Shown here piece by piece: positions 47,563 through 53,582 of a stretch of 53,582 nucleotides of DNA. Below the pieces are notes generated by a model, which had not been told where the DNA came from, ran no database searches, and saw nothing but the letters and a program-made list of their open reading frames with translations. Each line of letters opens with the position of its first letter. The stretch's first letter is position 1. Both the position numbers and the translations under genes were made by a program. Source of the DNA: Oscillospiraceae bacterium (lineage in GTDB: Bacteria > Bacillota > Clostridia > Oscillospirales > CAG-272); contig SVSJ01000016.1 in assembly GCA_015064355.1 (NCBI GenBank), forward strand, positions 1 to 53,582, given 5' to 3'.

Positions 47563-48318
47563 ATGAAAAAGAAAAAATCTCTTGGCAGTATTTTCAAGGA
47601 TGGCTTGATCACAAACAATCCCACCTTTGTACAGCTCCTCGGAATGTGCCCCACTCTTGCAACCACAACATCTGTAATCAACGCTATCGGCATGGGCGCG
47701 GCAACCACAGCGGTGCTTATGTTCTCTAACCTGTTTATATCCCTTCTCCGCAAATTCATTCCCAAGCAAGTGCGAATTGCGGCGTACATAGTCATTATTT
47801 CCGGATTTGTAACAACGGTTGAGCTTCTGATTAAGGCGTTTTTCCCGTCTCTTGACGCATCTCTCGGCTTGTTCATTCCGCTGATCGTTGTAAACTGTAT
47901 TATTCTTGCCCGCGCTGAAGCATTTGCATCAAAGAATACACCTCTCCGTTCCGTTGTTGACGGTCTTGGCACAGGTCTGGGATTTATGCTTGCACTTGTT
48001 CTCGTTGCGGCTGTTCGTGAGCTTCTCGGAAGCGGAATGCTCTTTGCAGGCTCTGATGGCACAGGCGGCGTTCAGATCCTTGGTGACTGGTTCTCCCCTG
48101 CAACTATCTTCCTTATGCCCACCGGTGCATTCCTGACCCTCGGTTGTATCATCGCTGTGGTTCAGAAGATCCGTAGTGTAGCGGCTGAAAAGGGAAGAAT
48201 CGACACCTTGAAGTCAGACGCGGCAGAACACGGATATTACTCCGAATACCTTGCAAAACTTGAAAGCAAAAAGCACTTTATCACAAGACAAAAAGCCGAT
48301 TCCGGCGAGAAAGAATAA
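47563..48318 (+). CDS. rnfE: Rnf complex subunit E
   Basis: 251 residues from the ATG at 47563, spaced seven bases from AAAAGGAGG; the GTG at 47557 is too close to that site. Polytopic subunit homologous to RnfA and NqrD, with the repeated half-helix motif containing Cys (L-G-M-C-P-T-L-A and N-C-I-I-L-A-R-A-E-A-F) that binds the membrane [2Fe-2S] cluster in the RnfA/E pair. A C-terminal charged tail of about 45 residues is longer than in most homologues. Confidence 0.95.
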   Translation: MKKKKSLGSIFKDGLITNNPTFVQLLGMCPTLATTTSVINAIGMGAATTAVLMFSNLFISLLRKFIPKQVRIAAYIVIISGFVTTVELLIKAFFPSLDASLGLFIPLIVVNCIILARAEAFASKNTPLRSVVDGLGTGLGFMLALVLVAAVRELLGSGMLFAGSDGTGGVQILGDWFSPATIFLMPTGAFLTLGCIIAVVQKIRSVAAEKGRIDTLKSDAAEHGYYSEYLAKLESKKHFITRQKADSGEKE

Positions 48319-48327
48319 GGAGGACGT

Positions 48328-48906
48328 ATGGCAAATATTTTCTTAATAATGTTTACGGCGATCCTCACCGAAAACTTCATTTTCTCCCGTTTCTACGGCT
48401 GTTGTCCTTTCCTTGGTGTATCTGACAAGCCCTCTACCGCTCTCGGTATGGGTATGGCGGTTACATTCGTTATGACAGTGTCCTCTGCGGCAACCTGGGC
48501 GGTTTATCACTTGGTTCTAGTTCCCGCAAAGATGGAAGTTCTCAAAACTATCGCGTTCATTCTCGTGATTGCAACTCTCGTTCAGTTTATCGAAATGTTC
48601 CTCAGAAAGTTTATCCCCGTGCTTTATAGCTCCCTCGGTATTTATTTGCCCCTTATTACCACAAACTGCGCGGTTCTCGGTTCTGCCCTTGTTAATATCG
48701 AAAAGGGTTATTCTTTCATTGAAAGCGTAGTGTTCGGCTTCTCTGCGGCAATCGGATTTACTATGGCAATCGTGGTTTTTGCCGGTGTTCGAGCAAGACT
48801 CACCTTCTCCGACCCGCCGAAGTCCTTCCGAGGATTCCCCCTTCTGCTTATTGCGGCAGGCCTTGTGGCTATGGCGTTCTCCGGTTTCTCCGGAATGAAG
48901 TTCTAA
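48328..48906 (+). CDS. rnfA: Rnf complex subunit A
   Basis: 192 residues, six membrane helices, homologous to RnfE. Motifs N-F-I-F-S-R-F-Y-G-C-C-P-F-L-G and L-I-T-T-N-C-A-V-L-G supply the membrane cysteines. GGAGG precedes the ATG; 9 bp after rnfE and 12 bp before rnfB. Confidence 0.96.
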   Translation: MANIFLIMFTAILTENFIFSRFYGCCPFLGVSDKPSTALGMGMAVTFVMTVSSAATWAVYHLVLVPAKMEVLKTIAFILVIATLVQFIEMFLRKFIPVLYSSLGIYLPLITTNCAVLGSALVNIEKGYSFIESVVFGFSAAIGFTMAIVVFAGVRARLTFSDPPKSFRGFPLLLIAAGLVAMAFSGFSGMKF

Positions 48907-48918
48907 GGAGGATTCGAT

Positions 48919-49761
48919 ATGTTTGAAACTATAATTCTTCCTGTAATTGTATTTATCGCACTTGGTATTGCCACAGGAACCCTTCTTGCAGTTGCAACCA
49001 AGGTGTTTGCGGTAAAGAAAAACGAGGTAGCAGAGCGGATCAACGAATGTCTGCCCGGTGCAAACTGCGGCGGATGCGGATACTCCGGCTGTGCGGCACT
49101 TGCTGAAGCAATTTCAAACGGCGAAGCGGATGTTACACGCTGTTCCGTTGGTGGCGCAGAAGTGGCAGCGCAGATTGCTGAGATCATGGGCGTTGAAGCT
49201 GCTCCCGCAGTTCGTATGAGAGCGCAGGTTATGTGCTCCGGTACTCACGAATATGCACGTAAAAAGTACGTTTACGAAGGCGTTGACGACTGCGTTGCCG
49301 CTGAAAAGATCGGCGGCGGCGATAAGCTTTGCAAAAACGGCTGTATCGGCCTTGGCACCTGCGTGAAATCCTGTCCCTTTGATGCGATCTCCGTTGAAGA
49401 AGGGGTAGCGGTAGTTGACTACACCAAATGTCGCGGCTGCGGCGTGTGCTCCAACGTTTGCCCCAAGGGAATCATTAAACTGATCCCATTTGATGCGAAG
49501 CACTGGGTAGGCTGTATGTCTGACGACACCGGTAAGGTCACCAGACAGGTTTGCGACGTTGGCTGTATTTCCTGCAAGATCTGTGAGAAAAACTGTCCCA
49601 CAAATGCTATTACCGTTGATAACGGAAACGCAAACATTGACTACACCAAATGCACCGGATGCAACATTTGCGTTGACAAATGCCCCAGACATATTATCTG
49701 GTCCGGCGAGGTTCAGGGCAAGCTTGGACTCGTTATCAAGAGAGTGAGTCAGAGCGAATAA
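48919..49761 (+). CDS. rnfB: Rnf complex subunit B (ferredoxin-accepting Fe-S subunit)
   Basis: 280 residues. N-terminal membrane anchor, then the Fe-S domain C-x3-like set L-P-G-A-N-C-G-G-C-G-Y-S-G-C and ferredoxin-type repeats: C-I-G-L-G-T-C-V-K-S-C-P, C-R-G-C-G-V-C-S-N-V-C-P, C-I-S-C-K-I-C-E-K-N-C-P and C-T-G-C-N-I-C-V-D-K-C-P. Receives electrons from reduced ferredoxin. Last gene of the operon; terminator at 49774-49808. Confidence 0.96.
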   Translation: MFETIILPVIVFIALGIATGTLLAVATKVFAVKKNEVAERINECLPGANCGGCGYSGCAALAEAISNGEADVTRCSVGGAEVAAQIAEIMGVEAAPAVRMRAQVMCSGTHEYARKKYVYEGVDDCVAAEKIGGGDKLCKNGCIGLGTCVKSCPFDAISVEEGVAVVDYTKCRGCGVCSNVCPKGIIKLIPFDAKHWVGCMSDDTGKVTRQVCDVGCISCKICEKNCPTNAITVDNGNANIDYTKCTGCNICVDKCPRHIIWSGEVQGKLGLVIKRVSQSE

Positions 49762-49773
49762 TAAACGAAATAA

Positions 49774-49808
49774 AAGGGCCGTTTGGAGCTTCCGGACGGT
49801 CTTTTTTT
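49774..49808 (+). terminator. Terminator of the rnf operon
   Basis: AAGGGCCGT / ACGGTCTT stem with G-T pairs, then a run of seven T. Confidence 0.8.
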
Positions 49809-49818
49809 GAAGGCAATC

Positions 49819-49850
49819 TTGCACAAATTACAACTGTCTATATTGTGCAA
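49819..49850 (+). promoter_or_regulatory. Candidate operator upstream of the oxidoreductase-PL8 operon
   Basis: Perfect 8-bp inverted repeat TTGCACAA / TTGTGCAA separated by 16 bp, ending 15 bp before the -35. Could bind a dimeric repressor or activator controlling polysaccharide use. Confidence 0.45.
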
Positions 49851-49865
49851 TCATACGAAAACACT

Positions 49866-49895
49866 TTGACAAAATAAAAATAAATCTGTTATGCT
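49866..49895 (+). promoter_or_regulatory. Promoter for the oxidoreductase-PL8 operon
   Basis: TTGACA, 18-bp spacer, TATGCT with an upstream TG (extended -10). About 95 bp before the ATG. Confidence 0.65.
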
Positions 49896-49991
49896 TGAAA
49901 TTGACCCAAAAATGTTCTAATATATGAAATAAGCGTTTGTTTTATAACGCTTTCAAATGATGAAAATATTTATTATCCGGAGGATAAGTTT

Positions 49992-51080
49992 ATGAACGCA
50001 TCTGACATCATCAGAGTTGGTATTATCGGTTGTGGCGGTATCGCCAACGGTAAGCACATGCCCTCCCTCAAAAAGGTTGAAGGCGTAGAAATGGTTGCAT
50101 TCTGTGACATTATTGAAGAAAGAGCTGAAGCCGCAAAAAAGGAATTCGGCACAGAAGACGCAAAGGTTTACACAGACTACAAGAAGCTTCTTGAAGACAA
50201 GACTATCGACGTAGTTCACGTTTGTACTCCTAACCGTGCACACAGCTTCATTACAGTTGATGCCCTTGAAGCAGGCAAGCACGTAATGTGTGAAAAGCCC
50301 ATGGCTATTAACTCTGTAGAAGCAAAGAAGATGCTGGACGCATCCAAGAGAACAGGCAAGATGCTCACAATCGGCTACCAGACCAGACAGACCGCTCAGG
50401 CTCAGTTCCTTAAGGCTGAAGCTGAAGCTGGCACATTCGGTGATATTTACTTCGCAAGAGCATGCGCAGTTCGTCGTCGTGCAGTTCCCACATGGGGCGT
50501 ATTCCTTAACGAATACGAACAGGGCGGCGGCCCCCTTATCGACATCGGCACACACGCTCTCGACGTAACCCTCTGGCTTATGAATAACTACAAGCCCAAG
50601 TACTGCGTAGGTACAACTTACCACGCTCTTAACAGCTCTACAGAGCAGGGCAATGCTTGGGGCAACTGGGATCCTGAAAAATTCACAGTAGAAGACTCCG
50701 CATTCGGCTTTATCGTAATGGAAAACGGCGCTACAATTTCTCTTGACGCTGCTTGGGCTCTCAATACCCTTGAAGTGAGAGAAGCTTGTTGCATGATCTG
50801 CGGTACAAAGGCAGGCGCTGACATGTTTGGCGGTGTACACATCAACGGTATCCGTCAGAACAGACAGTATACATTTGAACCCAGCTTCAACGCAGGCGGC
50901 GCAGCATTCTATGAAGGTATTGACGATAATAACCCCGCAGATAAGGAAGCATACCAGTGGATCAATGCAGTTCGCGAAAAGAAGAACCCCACAGTTCTTC
51001 CCGAACAGGCTTACTGCATTACTCAGATCCTTGAAGGTATCTACACTTCTGCAAAGACAGGCGATATCTACAGATTCTGA
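49992..51080 (+). CDS. Gfo/Idh/MocA-family NAD(P)-dependent oxidoreductase
   Basis: 362 residues. N-terminal Rossmann fold (V-G-I-I-G-C-G-G-I-A-N-G), the family Lys in C-E-K-P-M-A, and catalytic D-I-G-T-H-A-L-D in the C-terminal alpha/beta domain. Oxidises or reduces a sugar or sugar acid. Co-transcription with a family 8 polysaccharide lyase suggests the substrate is a (possibly unsaturated) uronic acid or its sugar partner. GGAGG precedes the ATG. Codon use is noticeably uniform (high-expression-like: AAG/AAC, CTT, ACA), in contrast to the following gene. Confidence 0.88.
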   Translation: MNASDIIRVGIIGCGGIANGKHMPSLKKVEGVEMVAFCDIIEERAEAAKKEFGTEDAKVYTDYKKLLEDKTIDVVHVCTPNRAHSFITVDALEAGKHVMCEKPMAINSVEAKKMLDASKRTGKMLTIGYQTRQTAQAQFLKAEAEAGTFGDIYFARACAVRRRAVPTWGVFLNEYEQGGGPLIDIGTHALDVTLWLMNNYKPKYCVGTTYHALNSSTEQGNAWGNWDPEKFTVEDSAFGFIVMENGATISLDAAWALNTLEVREACCMICGTKAGADMFGGVHINGIRQNRQYTFEPSFNAGGAAFYEGIDDNNPADKEAYQWINAVREKKNPTVLPEQAYCITQILEGIYTSAKTGDIYRF

Positions 51081-51099
51081 TAAGATCATACACAAATGG

Positions 51100-51132
51100 A
51101 GAGGAGAGGTTTTACGAGATCTCTCCTCTTTT
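51100..51132 (+). terminator. Intercistronic hairpin between oxidoreductase and PL8 lyase
   Basis: AGAGGAGAG / CTCTCCTCT stem, then TTTTG. Probably a partial terminator that lowers lyase expression relative to the oxidoreductase; no separate promoter is seen. Confidence 0.6.
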
Positions 51133-51161
51133 GTCTATTTGCAAAACCGGGAGAATACAAT

Positions 51162-52979
51162 ATGCTGACAAAACTTAAAGAAAAATATATCCGCGGAGCT
51201 TGGGGCGGGGAGCCGTCTCAGGAGACTGTACAAAAAGCGCAGAAAACATATGATAGTATGGTTAAGGACAGCGAAACCGGATTCTATTATTGGACTGACA
51301 TAAATTACGCGGACAGAACCATGGGCACGTGGAGTACATTTGATCACATGGGGCGCATTAACGATATTGTCGGTGCTTTCGGCAAGGATCGCCTCAAAAA
51401 TGACGAGGATTATCTCAAGAGAATTTACTCCGCCCTTGACTACTGGTTCTACCACGATTTCCGTGCGTCAAACTGGTGGTTCAACGAGATCGCTATGGTT
51501 ATGGTCACCACATCTATCCTCTTCAGAATGGACGGTATCATTGACGAGGAGCGCAGGCACAAGACCATCGACATCGTCAAGCGCGGAACATTTATCTTCA
51601 ACCCGGGCGCCAATCGCTGGTCCGGTGCAAATCTGATGTGGGGTGTGACTAACACTATCAAGTACGGCGTTCTGACCGATGATGTTGACGCTGTCCAGCT
51701 TGCTATTGACAAAGCAACCCGGGCGGTGTTTGTGTCAAAATCCGGCTGGGAGGGAATTCAGCCTGACTTCAGCTTTTTCCAGCACGGTCCGAGACTTTAT
51801 TCCGGCGGATACGGTGTTGTACTTTTGGCAGAAGTGCTGCAGCTTGAGCATCAGCTCGCAGGCACAGGCTTCGGCCTCAGTCCCGAAAAGCGGGATATCA
51901 TCGTTTCTATGATCCTTGAGGGACTCAGGTATATGACCCACCGCGGAGTATATGACTACGCTTGCACGGGAAGAAACTTCTCTCGGGGACCCCTTGACGC
52001 GTCAACGAATTTCTTACACACTTTGGAGTGTATCCCCGAGTACCCAAGATATGACGAGATCGTTGAATATCGCAAATCCATTGAAAACAAAACCGCCTTT
52101 GAGGGAACAAAGTATTTTCCCGACGCACATATGCTTTGTCACCACACCAAAGGAATGTATTTTGGGGTGAAATTTGAGGCAAGCAACATTCACGGCACAG
52201 AGCATTGCAATGAAGAGGCGATCCTGTCGAAAAATTTGGCATACGGCACAAATTATGTAATTATGCGTACCGGCGAGGAGTACAAGGCTATTTCCCCCGT
52301 GTGGGATTTCGCTTTGGTTCCCGGTACAACTGCATATTACGAGGACGATTATGCGCTCTATGAGGACAACCCCGGGGCGCTCCAGTGGGTAAAATGCCTC
52401 CAGTCGTCTCACTCGGGCGGCAAGCAGGAGGGCGACCTTGTGGCTATGTACCAGCAAGCAGTCCACGAGGATATGTCCATCTACGTTTCTGATTTTGCTA
52501 TTCCCGGTGGACTTATATGCCTTGGCACGGGACTTCGCTGCGACCTGCGGCGAGAAGTCAACACAACCGTTGAGCAGTGCCCGCTGGTTGGCGAAATAAC
52601 CCGCGAGGGAAGTTCGATCGTCCACAACGAGATCCGATATACCAGCCTTAACGGACGTGAGCTTGTCCTCGATACTCCACACGTTGTAGGATCTTGGTAC
52701 AGAAACAACCACACGGCATCTGATACCCCCGTTGAGCGGGATATGTTTATTCTGACTATACCCCACACAGCGGAAACCGATGGCACGTATGCATATATGA
52801 TCACAACAGCTCAAGAACAGGCGCCCAAGGTTACTGTTATTGAGAATTCCCTTGATATGCAGGCTATTGATGTTGAGGGCGTAGGTGTGATGGCGGTGTT
52901 CAATTACGATTGCACCCGTACCCTTGCCAGGGAAGAGATCAGCGGCAAAAAAGGTCAGGTTTATATAAAAAAATATTGA
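51162..52979 (+). CDS. Cytoplasmic family 8 polysaccharide lyase (PL8-like)
   Basis: 605 residues from the ATG at 51162 (GGGAG upstream). Matches the hyaluronate/chondroitin/xanthan lyase family: alpha-toroid with S-N-W-W-F-N-E-I (about 104), the catalytic region W-S-G-A-N, Q-H-G-P-R-L-Y-S-G-G-Y-G (His and Tyr, about 205-215), R-N-F-S-R-G, then a beta-sandwich with H-G-T-E-H-C-N-E-E-A. Secreted PL8 enzymes are 750-1000 residues with signal peptides; this one has none and lacks the extra C-terminal domain, so it probably acts on imported oligosaccharides. Substrate undecided. Partner oxidoreductase is 81 bp upstream. Confidence 0.85.
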   Translation: MLTKLKEKYIRGAWGGEPSQETVQKAQKTYDSMVKDSETGFYYWTDINYADRTMGTWSTFDHMGRINDIVGAFGKDRLKNDEDYLKRIYSALDYWFYHDFRASNWWFNEIAMVMVTTSILFRMDGIIDEERRHKTIDIVKRGTFIFNPGANRWSGANLMWGVTNTIKYGVLTDDVDAVQLAIDKATRAVFVSKSGWEGIQPDFSFFQHGPRLYSGGYGVVLLAEVLQLEHQLAGTGFGLSPEKRDIIVSMILEGLRYMTHRGVYDYACTGRNFSRGPLDASTNFLHTLECIPEYPRYDEIVEYRKSIENKTAFEGTKYFPDAHMLCHHTKGMYFGVKFEASNIHGTEHCNEEAILSKNLAYGTNYVIMRTGEEYKAISPVWDFALVPGTTAYYEDDYALYEDNPGALQWVKCLQSSHSGGKQEGDLVAMYQQAVHEDMSIYVSDFAIPGGLICLGTGLRCDLRREVNTTVEQCPLVGEITREGSSIVHNEIRYTSLNGRELVLDTPHVVGSWYRNNHTASDTPVERDMFILTIPHTAETDGTYAYMITTAQEQAPKVTVIENSLDMQAIDVEGVGVMAVFNYDCTRTLAREEISGKKGQVYIKKY

Positions 52980-53003
52980 TTCAAACATGAAAGCTTTATT
53001 TTG

Positions 53004-53034
53004 TGAGACGTCGGAGATGCCGTCCCCTACCGAT
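53004..53034. repeat. Short palindromic intergenic element
   Basis: Minus-strand GTAGGGGACGGCATCTCCGA followed by CGTCTC; a GACGGCAT/GACGTC-type imperfect palindrome. It resembles, from memory, the GTAGGGxCGGC repeats common between genes in gut Firmicutes. The rest of the 52980-53173 gap holds two terminators. Confidence 0.35.
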
Positions 53035-53090
53035 AAAGCCGAAAAAACAAAACGGAGCCGTAGGTCTGCAAAATTAGCGGTAAACCCAAT

Positions 53091-53119
53091 AGCCTTCCCC
53101 CACAGGAGAAGGCTTTTTT
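53091..53119 (+). terminator. Terminator after the PL8 gene
   Basis: AGCCTTC / GAAGGCT stem followed by TTTTTTG. Confidence 0.75.
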
Positions 53120-53142
53120 GTTATGCTGAAAGCAAAGAAAAA

Positions 53143-53161
53143 GCCCCGCGCAAGGCGAGGC
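53143..53161 (-). terminator. Terminator after the gene at the right edge
   Basis: Minus-strand GCCTCGC / GCGGGGC stem (one T-G pair), then TTTTTCTTT. Confidence 0.65.
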
Positions 53162-53173
53162 AAGAAATGTTAT

Positions 53174-53582
53174 TTATCTGTACTTATCTAAAACAGCTCT
53201 GTACTCGGAGTTTTTGAGAAGCTCGGCACGTCTACCACCTTTAGCGTTAGTGCGATAATCAAGATTGAATTTGAAAAAGTTTTCGCTTATCGCTTCTCCA
53301 TAACGGTCAAAGGCGTGATTCAATGCCTGATTTTTCGCTCTCATATCTTCAAGCTTTTTTGTCACACATAGGTTTTTATACATAACTGCGATTACCTGTT
53401 CATCCGTTCCGCCTCGATAGCTCAAGTCGTTTTCCATCCTGCCAAGGAACGAACTCGCGAGCATAAGGAAGAATGCTTCTCCGGTCTCTTCAAAAGCATT
53501 TAGCATCAACTCACCGCATTTCAGTGTACGCTCCACCTTTTCTTCCATTGAGAGAGAAGGATTGAAAAACACGGTTCTGCCG
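53174..53582 (-). CDS. Hypothetical protein, partial (runs off the window)
   Basis: At least 136 residues; the frame stays open to the edge, so the true start is not in view (a GTG at 53572 exists but has no visible ribosome site). I do not recognise it. It is helical and charged, with S-M-E-E-K-V-E-R-T-L, a middle Y-R-G-G-T-D-E-Q-V-I-A-V and a basic C-terminus A-K-G-G-R-R-A-E-L-L-K-N. No membrane segment in the visible part. Confidence 0.6.
   Translation of the reverse strand, partial: GRTVFFNPSLSMEEKVERTLKCGELMLNAFEETGEAFFLMLASSFLGRMENDLSYRGGTDEQVIAVMYKNLCVTKKLEDMRAKNQALNHAFDRYGEAISENFFKFNLDYRTNAKGGRRAELLKNSEYRAVLDKYR

Noticed and set aside
49953-51095. 380-codon frame antisense to the Gfo/Idh/MocA gene
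   Set aside because: The plus-strand frame has every family motif and a promoter; the antisense product is Cys/Val-rich nonsense typical of shadows.

Overview
The window looks like a chromosomal segment of a spore-forming, anaerobic Clostridia (Firmicutes), probably a gut member of the Oscillospirales or a neighbouring order. This rests on gene content: spoVG, a SpoIIQ-like LytM peptidase behind a sigma-F-like promoter, a full Rnf complex, type III plus type I glutamine synthetases, the DUF512-der-plsY cluster, and many strong sigma-A promoters (TTGAnn-N17-TATAAT) with GGAGG ribosome binding sites. The order-level placement is a judgement, not a computed result. No phage, integrase, IS transposase or CRISPR array was seen.

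Layout. 1-4.9 kb: dispersed repeat, DUF1643 protein, E2/CAT-fold protein, AI-2E family transporter, tRNA-Thr(GGT), DUF3048 lipoprotein. 4.9-7.4 kb: M28 peptidase with internal membrane segments behind asnS. 7.5-15.4 kb: one long minus-strand operon (promoter 15451-15479, terminator 7479-7504) of DUF512 radical SAM protein, der, plsY, a methyltransferase, a PHP-domain protein and a bifunctional aldolase/short-chain dehydrogenase. 15.5-19.6 kb: a 1000-residue GHL10-amidase lipoprotein and the SpoIIQ-like M23 peptidase, both cell-wall enzymes. 19.6-29.4 kb: glnN (GSIII), a PlsC-like acyltransferase with a zinc ribbon, an MFS carrier, efp with a Cys/Asp-rich CD1247-like protein, an accessory patch (XRE-TPR regulator and an AT-rich orphan gene between three copies of one terminator hairpin), and glnA (GSI). 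29.5-37 kb: a 1234-residue LRR/esterase lipoprotein, then amino-sugar genes (nagA, ROK kinase, divergent degenerate ROK protein). 37-37.6 kb: tRNA-Leu(CAG) preceded by a promoter, a hairpin-rich leader and a 5-prime fragment of another tRNA-Leu. 37.7-44.1 kb: GtrA protein, spoVG, murC, a modular hairpin array, mtaB, upp, RluA-type pseudouridine synthase. 44.3-49.8 kb: rnfCDGEAB. 49.9-53 kb: Gfo/Idh/MocA oxidoreductase and a cytoplasmic family 8 polysaccharide lyase. The right edge carries an unrecognised partial gene.

Working together: Rnf couples ferredoxin:NAD+ redox to an ion gradient; the two glutamine synthetases assimilate ammonium; nagA/ROK and the PL8/oxidoreductase pair process amino sugars and uronic-acid polysaccharides; murC, the amidase fusion and the LytM peptidase make and remodel peptidoglycan. 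The least explained items are two arrays of short hairpins in intergenic DNA (37.3-37.5 and 40.6-40.9 kb), the Cys/Asp tract protein, the degenerate ROK protein, and the PHP + aldolase/SDR pair inside a housekeeping operon.
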